Origin: Siphonobacter sp. SORGH_AS_0500
Lineage (GTDB): Bacteria; Bacteroidota; Bacteroidia; Cytophagales; Spirosomataceae
Length of the DNA: 64,000 nucleotides
Assembly (NCBI RefSeq): GCF_002838835.1
Contig: NZ_NHPP01000016.1
Span: 1-64,000, forward strand
Direction: 5' to 3'
The notes under the pieces were generated by a model. The model saw only the letters and a program-made list of their open reading frames with translations, was not told where the DNA came from and searched no databases. Shown in pieces: positions 20,127 to 28,810 of the stretch. Position 1 is the stretch's first letter, and each line of letters starts with the position of its first letter. Position numbers and translations under genes: made by a program.

Positions 20127-22085
20127 ATGATTTTACGTAACCAAGTACTAGCTGTGATCTTTGTCCTGCTGGGCAGTGTAACCGCTTTTACCCAGACCAA
20201 GCAGGCTTCACCGCCCTTCGAAGGGTATCTATTTGCTTACTTCGAGGGTTCAGGAGACCCGCTCAAGCAAGAGCAGTTACGTCTGGGTGTAAGTAAGGAT
20301 GCCATCCATTGGTCTGCTTTAAATAACAATCAGCCTATTCTTGCCTCCAGTGACATCTCGCAAACGGGTGGAATTCGGGACCCACATTTGTTACGCGGGC
20401 AGGATGGAAATACCTTTTATCTGACGGCAACCGATATGTTCGTAGGTAAAAATGGTTGGGGGAGTAATCCGGGTATTGTTCTGCTGCGTTCCACTAATCT
20501 AGTGGATTGGACCCACCGGAGTATCGACCTGGCCAAAACCTACCCGCAGACGTTTGGGAATGTACAATGGGTATGGGCTCCGCAGACCATCTATGATCCC
20601 CAGGCCAAAAAGTATCTGATCTACTTCACGGTACGTTTCAAAGACGATTCGAAGCTTGATTTTTATTCCGCCTACGCCAATCAGGACTTTACCGGTTTTG
20701 AGGCTGAACCCAAGCTGATGTTCCGGGCAAAGTACGGAGCCATTGATGGCGATATTGTTTATAAAGACGGCACGTACCATCTGTTCTTTAAAGGGAATAC
20801 AAAAGATGAGAGTGGCAAAGAAATCAAAAATGGCATTCAACAGGCCACTTCGAAGTCGCTGAGCGGCCCCTGGGTAGAGGATTTCAAGTATCTGGATGCT
20901 TATTCGGATAAACATATTGTAGTAGAGGGCTCCAGTGTCTTCAAACTCAACGACTCGGACGAGTATATTTTGATGTATGATCTATACACGAACCTGCGGT
21001 ATGAGTTTCAGCGGAGCACCGATCTGTATCATTTTACGGAAAAACCCGAGTCTTTCACCAAAAACTTTAATCCCCGGCATGGCAGTGTCATCGGCATTAC
21101 CCGAGAAGAAGCCCGCCGTTTACAGGCGAAATGGGGGGGCGTTCCTAATGACTTGTTACAACCCGTCGAGGCTTCTGATCGCTATTCATTTACTTCGAAA
21201 GGAAATCCCATCATTACGCATGCGTACACGGCTGATCCGGCGGCACTGGTGAAAGGAGATACGCTGTGGTTGTTCGCGGGTCATGATTTCGCTGGTGGGC
21301 AAAGTGGATATAAAATGAAAGACTGGCTGGTGTATTCAACCACGGATTTAAAAACGTGGACCCAGTATCCCGTGCCCTTAAAAATAACGGACTTCCCCTG
21401 GGCGAAGAGTGGAGATGCGTACGCGGGTCAGGTCATGGAAAGAAACGGGAAATATTACTGGTACATCAGCACAAACTGGTCAGGTATTGGAGTTGCAGTA
21501 GCGGATCGACCGGAAGGACCTTACAGAGATGCGTTGGGAAAACCTCTGCTTACTAATAAGGATTGTTTTGCCTCTTCCCACTCCTGGGCCTGTATTGACC
21601 CTACGGTATATATCGATGCTAACGATCAGGCCTGGCTTTTCTGGGGCAACCTTGAATGTTATTATGCCAAATTAAAAAAGAACATGATCGAAATAGAGGG
21701 GGAAATCAAACGGGTTCAGTTCCCTGGTTTCGATTTTACGGAAGCTCCCTGGATTCATGCCCACAAAGGCAAATATTACCTGAGTTATGCGACAGGCTTC
21801 CCGGAAAAAATTGCGTATGCAGTGGCTAATTCCATTGAAGGACCTTACGAATACAAAGGTATTTTAAATGAGATTGCCGGAAACAGTAATACCAATCATC
21901 AGGCGATTGTCCAGCACAAAGGGCAGTGGTACTTCATTTATCATAACGGAGGTATTCAAACCGATGGTAATAGCTATAGCCGCTCGATATGTATTGACAA
22001 ATTGGACTATAATAAAAACGGAACCATCAAACGAGTAATGATGACTAGTGAAGGCGTATCGAATACTTCCAGCCCAACTAAATAG
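20127..22085 (+). CDS. Tandem GH43-like glycosidase (two five-bladed propeller domains)
   Basis: 652 aa with a signal peptide (MILRNQVLAVIFVLLGSVTA). Two GH43-type domains in one chain: residues about 30-340 (GGIRDPHLL, AIDGDIVYKDG, VEGSSVF) and about 365-640 (TADPAALV, CIDPTVYID, FTEAPWIHAHKG). In GH43 the conserved Asp of the xDP motif is the base and a Glu like that in TEAPW is the acid. Expected substrates are arabinofuranosyl or xylosyl side chains of plant hemicellulose or pectin. The first domain may be a variant or binding module because its motifs are less typical. Followed by a terminator, then by a TonB receptor gene. Confidence 0.85.
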   Translation: MILRNQVLAVIFVLLGSVTAFTQTKQASPPFEGYLFAYFEGSGDPLKQEQLRLGVSKDAIHWSALNNNQPILASSDISQTGGIRDPHLLRGQDGNTFYLTATDMFVGKNGWGSNPGIVLLRSTNLVDWTHRSIDLAKTYPQTFGNVQWVWAPQTIYDPQAKKYLIYFTVRFKDDSKLDFYSAYANQDFTGFEAEPKLMFRAKYGAIDGDIVYKDGTYHLFFKGNTKDESGKEIKNGIQQATSKSLSGPWVEDFKYLDAYSDKHIVVEGSSVFKLNDSDEYILMYDLYTNLRYEFQRSTDLYHFTEKPESFTKNFNPRHGSVIGITREEARRLQAKWGGVPNDLLQPVEASDRYSFTSKGNPIITHAYTADPAALVKGDTLWLFAGHDFAGGQSGYKMKDWLVYSTTDLKTWTQYPVPLKITDFPWAKSGDAYAGQVMERNGKYYWYISTNWSGIGVAVADRPEGPYRDALGKPLLTNKDCFASSHSWACIDPTVYIDANDQAWLFWGNLECYYAKLKKNMIEIEGEIKRVQFPGFDFTEAPWIHAHKGKYYLSYATGFPEKIAYAVANSIEGPYEYKGILNEIAGNSNTNHQAIVQHKGQWYFIYHNGGIQTDGNSYSRSICIDKLDYNKNGTIKRVMMTSEGVSNTSSPTK

Positions 22086-22100
22086 GTTTTACTAAATTTA

Positions 22101-22163
22101 AGCCAGCAACGAGTTAATGGATGAAGGAGCTAGGTCTCTTTATCGATTAACTCGTTGCTGGTT
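22101..22163 (+). terminator. Long-stem terminator after the GH43 gene
   Basis: 18-base arms (22101-22118 with 22146-22163) with one G-T wobble and a 27-base loop, ending in TTT. The following 330 bases to 22493 contain no recognised feature apart from the presumed promoter of the TonB receptor. Confidence 0.65.
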
Positions 22164-22493
22164 TAAACGGGTTTTGAATAATCATAAATGGATTTTACGA
22201 AAATCATACAGTAGAAACCTACGGTCAAGTGGTGATAAGTTCTTGTAATGATTTAATAATAGATAGGTCGGCGTAGAAGTACTAAATGCCAGTCTATTAA
22301 CTAACAACGAAAAACTATCAACTACTTATAAATGAGATAAATAAATGAAATTATTAGGTAAAAAACAGGTGGGTGGGCGTTAGTCGTATCTTTTAATCTC
22401 ATTATAATCTCTAGAGGGAAGTTGTTAATATTCAGGAAACATACCAGACATAAATTGCGGGGCATCTTAAAACTTAAGGATCCCAACTAATTT

Positions 22494-25400
22494 ATGAAAC
22501 TCTATAGGGTTATTCTACTATTTACTTTACTGATCAGTAGTCAGGCGTGGGCTCAGGTAACCACCAGCGGCTTGAGTGGACGTGTCATAGATGACAAAAA
22601 AGAGACGCTGGTAGGGGTTACAGTTCAGGCCGTTTTTACCCCCACGGGTACCCGTTATGCGGCCATTACTGATACGGAGGGCCGTTACCGAATCAATAAC
22701 ATGAGTGTCGGTGGCCCCTATGAAATTACATTTTCCTCCATTGGTTTTCAAACAAATACGATCCCCGGAGTTACCCTTCAATTAGGGGAAACGACTACCA
22801 TCAACGTCACCTTGCAGAACTCAACCCAAACCTTAGGTGAGCTGGTTGTAAAAGGCGAAAAAGGAGGAGAACGCAACGGAGCCGGATTAAACGTGGGTAG
22901 TGAAACGATTCGCCGAATGCCTACGATCTCCCGTAGCCTCACGGACATGACGCGATTAACGCCTCAGGTAAACAATCAGAACTCCTTTGCGGGTACCAAC
23001 TTCCGGTACAACAACGTAACGATTGACGGAGCGATTAATAACGATGCTATTGGTTTTAGCCCCTCGCTGGGTGGATCAACCGGAACGTCAGGGCAGCCCG
23101 GTTCAAGTACGCGTACCAACCCCGTTAGTCTGGATGCCATTCAGGATATTCAGGTAGCCGTTGCTCCGTTCGACGTACGGCTGGGTAACTTCCTGGGAGG
23201 ATCGGTAAACGCCGTTACGCGGAGTGGTACAAATAAGGTTTCGGGTTCTGTCTATGGTTTTGGTCGCAATGCGACGCTGACGGGAGCCTGGAATGGAGCC
23301 GCCAACGCAAAAGAAAAGTTACCCAGCACTTTTCACGAATATCAAACGGGTTTTAGAGTAGGCTTACCTCTCATCAAGAACAAGCTGTTTTTCTTTACTA
23401 ATGAAGAAATCACCAACCGTCAGGATCCCGTACAGTTCCAGGCAGGTTCGACTTCTTCCCTGATTAAAGATGCGGCAGTAGCTCAACAGATTTCAGATTT
23501 CGTGAAAACTAATTACGGGTTTGAGGCTGGTTCGTACGGTAATTATTCCATCTATTCAAAAAGTACGAAATTCTTCAATCGTCTGGACTGGAATATCAAT
23601 GCTCGTAATCAGTTAAGCTTGCGTAATAACACGGTATTCTCGGAAGCAACCAACCTCGAGCGGGATGCCGCAAACTTCCGTTTCGGTAGCATTGATTTCC
23701 GTCAGAATAACAACCAGACCAGTACGGTTGCAGAGTTGAAAACGCAATTTGGACGTGCTTCCAATAGCTTAATTGCAGGATATTCTACTGTACACGATTA
23801 CCGTACGACCCTTTCGAATATTCGTACATTCCCACAGGTAGAGATTGCTTACAATGGCGGTACGATCTTCCTGGGTAACGACCGGGAAGCTTCTGTATTC
23901 AACCTGCGTCAGAAAACGTTTGAGTTAACGGATAACTTCACGTTCTATAAAGGTAACCATACCTTCACGGTAGGTACGCACAACGAATTTTATACAATTG
24001 ATTATGGATTCGTGAATGCTCCTAATGGTCGGATTTCCTATCGGTCCGTGGATGATTTTATGAATAAACTTCCCAACCGGGTGCGGGGTTCGTATCCGTT
24101 TGCTGATGCCAGCAACAGCCTCGACAATCAATTTAACAATCCCTACGCTCATTTCAATGTTAATCTGCTGAGTTTATATGCTCAGGACGATATTCAGCTT
24201 ACGGATCGTATTAAACTTTCTCCCGGCATTCGTTTCGATTATACGGGATTACCTACCAAACCCGCGTTGAGTCCTCAGGTAACGGCTTCTACCGGAGATC
24301 CTAATTACGGTACAACCTATACGTACACTCCTTTGAATCAGATCACGAATAAGTATCTGAACAATGTACAGGTATCGCCTCGTTTGGGCTTCAATATCGA
24401 TGCAAAAGGAGATAAGAGTCTTGTTATTCGGGGTGGAGCGGGTCTGTTTACGGGTCGTATTCCTTTTGCCTGGCTTGGTTATGCGTTTTATAACAACGGG
24501 GTAGGTTACGGTGCTTATGATTTTAACAACAACGCTACCGCCTCCACGAAACTCGTAGGAGATCCGCTGGTACCCGGTGGAGCCTTGGCTATTAACAATA
24601 ACAACGGAGGTACTCGCCGGACTCAGGTTGACTTGATTGACAATAACTTCAAGATGCCTCAGATGTTTCGGAGTAACTTAGCCGTAGACTATGTAATCAA
24701 CGGTTATAAGATCACGCTGGAAGGATTGTATACGAAAGTCATCCATGACCTGAAATTCCAACAGGTGAATACCAAAGATGTCGTTCGTTACTACAGTTAT
24801 GACACGCAGCATCAGCAGCCTATTTACGTATCGTCAACCGGAGCGGCGGGTGCTCAGCGGATTAATGATAATTTCGCGAATGCTTACATGCTCTCTAATA
24901 CGAATCAGGGACGTCGGTATAGCTTAACTGCCCAGATTCAGAAAAACTACTCGGCAGGTTTAGGCTTCTCGGCTGCTTATACTTATGGTAAGGCATTTGA
25001 TCTTACCAACGGTATTCGGAACTCTATGGAGTCTAACTGGCAGTTGAACCAGTCGCTCTCACCGAACAATCCATCTCTGGCTTACTCAAACTTTGACATT
25101 CGTCACCGCATCGTAGCCAGCGTTAATTACCGCCAGAAGTGGAGCAATACCAACGCCACAACGGTTTCTCTGTTCGCTTCTTTCCAGTCAGGTTCTGCGT
25201 ATTCCTGGGGGTATGTTAACTCAACGATTAATGGTTCTGGACAAGCGAACGGGTTAGCCTATATTCCAAAAGATCTGACGGAAGCTCAGAAGTTATTGCC
25301 AACGGGAACACAGGCACAGGATTTCATGGCCTTTGTGCAGAGTGATAACTACCTGAAAACCCGCATGGGAACCTTTACGGAGCGTAACGGTGGACGTACC

Positions 25401-25697
25401 CCCTGGAACAATACGATGGACTTACGTTTTCTGCACGAGATTACCATGAAAAATGGCCATTCTCTTCAGCTTACCTATGACATCCTGAACTTCCTGAATC
25501 TGGTAGATAAAAAGCTAGGGTATTATTACTTCTCACCCAATACCTTTAACTCAACTGCTTCTATCGGTCTAGCTCGGGCTACTAACCCCACTACGGGCGA
25601 CCCGACCTTTACCTGGAGCCGTCCTACCACGCCCTATTCGATTGATCCTCTCGGATCTCGCTGGCAAATGCAGTTAGGAGCCCGGTATTCTTTCTAG
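22494..25697 (+). CDS. TonB-dependent receptor, Oar-like, with carboxypeptidase-regulatory-like domain
   Basis: 1067 aa. Signal peptide MKLYRVILLFTLLISSQAWA. Residues about 24-110 are a carboxypeptidase-regulatory-like Ig domain (GLSGRVIDDKKETLVGVTVQ). A plug domain follows (NVTIDGAINNDAIGF, LDAIQDIQVAVAPFDVR) and then a large outer-membrane barrel ending QMQLGARYSF. It lacks the VVVTGYG signature of SusC and has no SusD partner, so it belongs to the Oar-like group used for proteins, peptides or metal chelates. Reading frame intact. Confidence 0.92.
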   Translation: MKLYRVILLFTLLISSQAWAQVTTSGLSGRVIDDKKETLVGVTVQAVFTPTGTRYAAITDTEGRYRINNMSVGGPYEITFSSIGFQTNTIPGVTLQLGETTTINVTLQNSTQTLGELVVKGEKGGERNGAGLNVGSETIRRMPTISRSLTDMTRLTPQVNNQNSFAGTNFRYNNVTIDGAINNDAIGFSPSLGGSTGTSGQPGSSTRTNPVSLDAIQDIQVAVAPFDVRLGNFLGGSVNAVTRSGTNKVSGSVYGFGRNATLTGAWNGAANAKEKLPSTFHEYQTGFRVGLPLIKNKLFFFTNEEITNRQDPVQFQAGSTSSLIKDAAVAQQISDFVKTNYGFEAGSYGNYSIYSKSTKFFNRLDWNINARNQLSLRNNTVFSEATNLERDAANFRFGSIDFRQNNNQTSTVAELKTQFGRASNSLIAGYSTVHDYRTTLSNIRTFPQVEIAYNGGTIFLGNDREASVFNLRQKTFELTDNFTFYKGNHTFTVGTHNEFYTIDYGFVNAPNGRISYRSVDDFMNKLPNRVRGSYPFADASNSLDNQFNNPYAHFNVNLLSLYAQDDIQLTDRIKLSPGIRFDYTGLPTKPALSPQVTASTGDPNYGTTYTYTPLNQITNKYLNNVQVSPRLGFNIDAKGDKSLVIRGGAGLFTGRIPFAWLGYAFYNNGVGYGAYDFNNNATASTKLVGDPLVPGGALAINNNNGGTRRTQVDLIDNNFKMPQMFRSNLAVDYVINGYKITLEGLYTKVIHDLKFQQVNTKDVVRYYSYDTQHQQPIYVSSTGAAGAQRINDNFANAYMLSNTNQGRRYSLTAQIQKNYSAGLGFSAAYTYGKAFDLTNGIRNSMESNWQLNQSLSPNNPSLAYSNFDIRHRIVASVNYRQKWSNTNATTVSLFASFQSGSAYSWGYVNSTINGSGQANGLAYIPKDLTEAQKLLPTGTQAQDFMAFVQSDNYLKTRMGTFTERNGGRTPWNNTMDLRFLHEITMKNGHSLQLTYDILNFLNLVDKKLGYYYFSPNTFNSTASIGLARATNPTTGDPTFTWSRPTTPYSIDPLGSRWQMQLGARYSF

Positions 25698-25727
25698 GCT
25701 TAAGCTGAGTATTAGGAAGTATTTAAC

Positions 25728-25784
25728 AAGTGGAGGGTGCTGAATCAATCATGACTTATGTGATTGATTCAGTACCCTCCACTT
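25728..25784 (+). terminator. Terminator of the TonB receptor gene
   Basis: About 24-bp arms (25728-25751 with 25761-25784, one mismatch) with a 9-base loop. The stem contains GATTCAGTACCCT, which recurs in the terminator at 28703-28744. Confidence 0.8.
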
Positions 25785-25925
25785 ATTTAGAAGCGGATTT
25801 TACAGAGTTACGTCCCTGTAATGTAGGCTTTTGACTGAAGGACTGGTTTTATGATTATAGCAAAAGGCAAAGAGCTGTTTCTGCCTATGCACATTCCATC
25901 AACAATTCAAATACTTTTCACATTC

Positions 25926-25968
25926 TCGCCGTTATTGGTGTTTAGCGGAATGTCACCTAAAATGGCGA
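25926..25968. repeat. Hairpin repeat, copy 2
   Basis: Shares the 13-mer TCGCCGTTATTGG and about 35 of 45 neighbouring bases with the element at 19729. Outer arms TCGCC/GGCGA and inner arms GGTG/CACC give an imperfect 43-base palindrome. It lies upstream of the small gene at 26114. An 88-codon frame across it (25851-26117) is probably not real. Confidence 0.5.
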
Positions 25969-26113
25969 AGCGAATAATTGATAAAAAGTCTCGTATAAGT
26001 GTCTATAGGCGGACTTTGGGTCAATACAGAAGTTTTTATACGAGTTTTGAGAAGCACAATTGTACCGCCCGTTTGATAGAGTCGAGTGAGGGCTGCATAA
26101 ACATAAAAAGCTC

Positions 26114-26575
26114 ATGAATATTTACGAATACCAGCGATTAGTCGGGAAGATAGAGGATATCCCTGAGTTGAAGCAGGAATTTATAGTTCTGTACGATACT
26201 AAAAGCCACCGGGAGATGGTGCAGTTCTGTTTGATATTCGGGCAACATCTGATAGATCTAACGGGTTTTGAGCCTTGTCGTGAAATAAAGGAAGCATTCG
26301 AAGCCATGCAAAGGTGGCTGGATGGAAAGACCAATTATCACGAAGCAAGGAATTTGAGTCTTGAGATTAGCAGAATTGCTAAACTTGAAAAAGACTTGGT
26401 TAAGGTGAAGTTTTTAAGGACTATGGCACAAATAGCTGCAAGCCCACATACAAAATATCATGGCTTATGGGCCACTGATTTTGCGGTTACACTGATTAAC
26501 AAAATGTTTCCCGACGATAGGGAAGAGGTAATAAAAGAGCGAAAAGCCCAGATCAATTTATTGAAGAATCTTTAA
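26114..26575 (+). CDS. Hypothetical helical protein, possibly Imm5-like immunity protein
   Basis: 153 aa, soluble, no signal peptide, predicted mostly helical. The region WLDGKTNYHEARNLSLEISR followed by AASPHTKYHGLWATDFAV resembles the layout of Imm5-like putative immunity proteins, which carry an alanine- and histidine-rich helical bundle. The similarity is weak and by eye only. No toxin gene is visible beside it; downstream is an unrelated minus-strand gene after 425 bases in which nothing was recognised. Could be a passenger cassette. Confidence 0.6.
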   Translation: MNIYEYQRLVGKIEDIPELKQEFIVLYDTKSHREMVQFCLIFGQHLIDLTGFEPCREIKEAFEAMQRWLDGKTNYHEARNLSLEISRIAKLEKDLVKVKFLRTMAQIAASPHTKYHGLWATDFAVTLINKMFPDDREEVIKERKAQINLLKNL

Positions 26576-27000
26576 CCTAAATGAATGAAAAGTTGTGGTG
26601 GAGTTGGCGGATATGCTACTTTAAGTTTATAGTTTAAATTTCCCTGTTCGTCCGCGTTTATAATATAGATTTTATAGATATTCGTTTGTGACGTAAATAG
26701 GAAGAATACCCTTACACTTCAATTATTATTGAGTTTTGATAAGGCATTTCTAACAATAGATGTCGATAAGCCACTTAGTAATGGAGATTGATAATTACTC
26801 ATAGTGAAACCATACAGTAGTTGTTCCTCTTCCCTTTGCGATAAAAATACCCCAGTAAGTGTCTAACTTCTGGGGGGCACTCCAGTTATCATATTCTTTA
26901 AAAGGTAAATTTGGGGATAAATATGCAATGACAACTAATGGGTGTCTCCGACGCCATTGCCCAACATGTTCATGGGAGAATGGTGGATACCGTTACCGTA
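26576..27000. other. Intergenic region, no recognised feature
   Basis: About 425 AT-rich bases between convergent genes. It contains short open frames only, and a CGACGCCATTGCCCAACATG stretch at 26949-26968 that loosely resembles the CGCCGTT motif of the hairpin repeats. No terminator was recognised. Confidence 0.4.
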
Positions 27001-28398
27001 TTAGCGGCTGGTAATTTTGTTGTTAAATCGCTTCGCCAGGTTTTCAATGTCGTCATATCTTGCTAGTTGTCGAAGCCAATGTAAGGGAATTTTATTAAAT
27101 CCGTATAGAAGACCTGCTAGTCCTCCTGTTACTGCACCAGTGGTATCTGTATCTTCCCCTAGATTTACCGCTCGTAAAACGGCTTCTTCGTAGCTATTAG
27201 TGGTTAGTACACACCAGATACTTGCTTCAAGTGTATGCAAAACATAACCATCACTTAAAATTTTTTCTTCGTCAATTTTATCAATATTTCCTTTTAGTAG
27301 CCTGTCAAACAACGCAATCTCTTTCGGATTAATGGCTATACTGGTTAAGTAGTTTGGGATTTCTATTTGCAGGTTTCTGTAAACTTCAAATTTGTCTTTA
27401 CCTTCCAAAATTTGCTTTGCAAATTCAAGATAATAGAAGCAAGCAATTACAGAACGGATATGCCCATGAGTAAGCGACGAAACTTGTTTGGTAATGGCGT
27501 AGCGTTCTTTGATTGGTTTGTCAAGCAAATAGAAAAGCAAGGGTAAAATTCGCATAAGCGAACCATTTCCGTTGTCACTTTCCTCAAAGCCGCCAGCTAA
27601 TTCTGATTCTTCACCTTGGGCAAGTCGTGAAATAGCCTGTTGTGTGGCCATGCCAATATCAAAAACGTTTCCGTGCGGTGTCCAGTAATTTTCCTGATAC
27701 CATTTCACAAAATTTTGCCCGATTACATGTAAGTCAAAGTCTTGGGTTAATGCTTCGGTAAGGCAAAAAGTGAGCGAACTGTCATCTGACCAGGTTCCTG
27801 CTGGCAAATTATACGTTCCATAACCAATCATATCCGTTACGGGATTTTTACTAATGGATTCCCTATTGTTGAACTCTACAGGAACACCCAAAGCATCGCC
27901 AGTAGCAACACCGAAAAGAGCAGATGTTATTTCATAAAAATAATCAACACCTTGATTTGTGAAAAGCATATTTCCAAAGGTTCTCCAGTCTATTAGAGCA
28001 TCAGTTTCTGACTTTGTATTTCTTCCTGGATAAATGTTACGAACATTAATCCCTAAAATCCCTCTTGCAATTAAAAATGAAAACGTTTCAAGGTCAGTAG
28101 TATCATCCTGATTTTTATATTTTTTCGGGTTTCTTTCCGCCCAAAACTCTTTTATGCAGTAACCGTCAGTTACTTTATTGATTTTTGCTTTATAAATGCC
28201 ATGACCTGTCCAGGAACGATGAAAATAAAGCCATTCATTTTCGTAATAAATGAACCATTTGTCTTCCATTTGTTGAGGAATAAGTCCTGCTACTAACATA
28301 GAGAATTGCCTGTCTGTAAACAGCAAGTGTATGTCAATTCGTTTGGGATGATCCATAGGAAAATTTTTCCAAGTTGCTTTTGTTGCTGGTGCGTTCAT
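27001..28398 (-). CDS. ADP-ribosylglycohydrolase with an unknown N-terminal region
   Basis: 465 aa. Residues about 155-465 are a DraG/ARH-type hydrolase: GVATGDALGVPVEF (163-176), GTWSDDSSLTFCL (201-213, first metal-binding Asp pair D205-D206), an HGN-like segment and LGEDTDTTGAVTGGLAG near the C-terminus (second metal site). Such enzymes remove ADP-ribose from proteins or small molecules. Residues 1 to about 150 are a separate, aromatic-rich region (WFIYYENEWLYFHRSWTGHG) that I do not recognise. No signal peptide. The gene looks more AT-rich than its neighbours, suggesting acquisition. A housekeeping role is unlikely; it could reverse a toxin or act on nucleotide modification. Confidence 0.85.
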   Translation of the reverse strand: MNAPATKATWKNFPMDHPKRIDIHLLFTDRQFSMLVAGLIPQQMEDKWFIYYENEWLYFHRSWTGHGIYKAKINKVTDGYCIKEFWAERNPKKYKNQDDTTDLETFSFLIARGILGINVRNIYPGRNTKSETDALIDWRTFGNMLFTNQGVDYFYEITSALFGVATGDALGVPVEFNNRESISKNPVTDMIGYGTYNLPAGTWSDDSSLTFCLTEALTQDFDLHVIGQNFVKWYQENYWTPHGNVFDIGMATQQAISRLAQGEESELAGGFEESDNGNGSLMRILPLLFYLLDKPIKERYAITKQVSSLTHGHIRSVIACFYYLEFAKQILEGKDKFEVYRNLQIEIPNYLTSIAINPKEIALFDRLLKGNIDKIDEEKILSDGYVLHTLEASIWCVLTTNSYEEAVLRAVNLGEDTDTTGAVTGGLAGLLYGFNKIPLHWLRQLARYDDIENLAKRFNNKITSR

Positions 28399-28702
28399 TA
28401 CAAGATTTCTCCGTTAGTCGAAGTTCTAAAAGCATATTTGAGCGAAACATGTCACTGATATTCGCATAAGTAGGAAGTGTAGCCTTCTTCTAGTATTTTC
28501 CTCAAAGTAACTCCCTGATGCCCAATACTTGGTCTCAACCGTTAGACAAGCCCTGTTTTCGTAGGAGTGTCTATAATATCTTTACTCCTATCATCGCTAA
28601 GGTCCCTAAAAGTATTCATGAGGTAACTTGGGCTGATTCCCTCTGAAATCCTTTGCTCCATGATTATTACTACGCAATTTACGTTTGGAAGTACTGAATG
28701 AG
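28399..28702. other. Intergenic region, no recognised feature
   Basis: About 300 bases. Nothing coding was recognised. The short direct repeat GTACTGAAT appears at 28691 and again within the adjacent terminator. Confidence 0.4.
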
Positions 28703-28744
28703 AAAAGGGTACTGAATCATTTACAATTGATTCAGTACCCTTTT
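28703..28744 (-). terminator. Terminator of the large T9SS protein gene
   Basis: Perfect 17-bp inverted repeat (28703-28719 with 28728-28744), 8-base loop, 67 bases past the stop codon at 28811. Its stem shares GATTCAGTACCCT with the terminator at 25728-25784. Confidence 0.8.
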
Positions 28745-28810
28745 ACTTTCATATGTAAGCAGCAACTTGCCTCTGCCTACATATAACAATCGTCTTCTAT
28801 TGGAAAGGGT

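Noticed and set aside
22164..22493. Cobalamin-type riboswitch upstream of the TonB receptor
   Set aside because: No conserved riboswitch core or stem pattern could be seen.
25851..26117. 88-codon plus-strand frame overlapping the start of the 26114 gene by ATGA
   Set aside because: It runs through the hairpin repeat and has no domain or leader; the overlap is likely chance.
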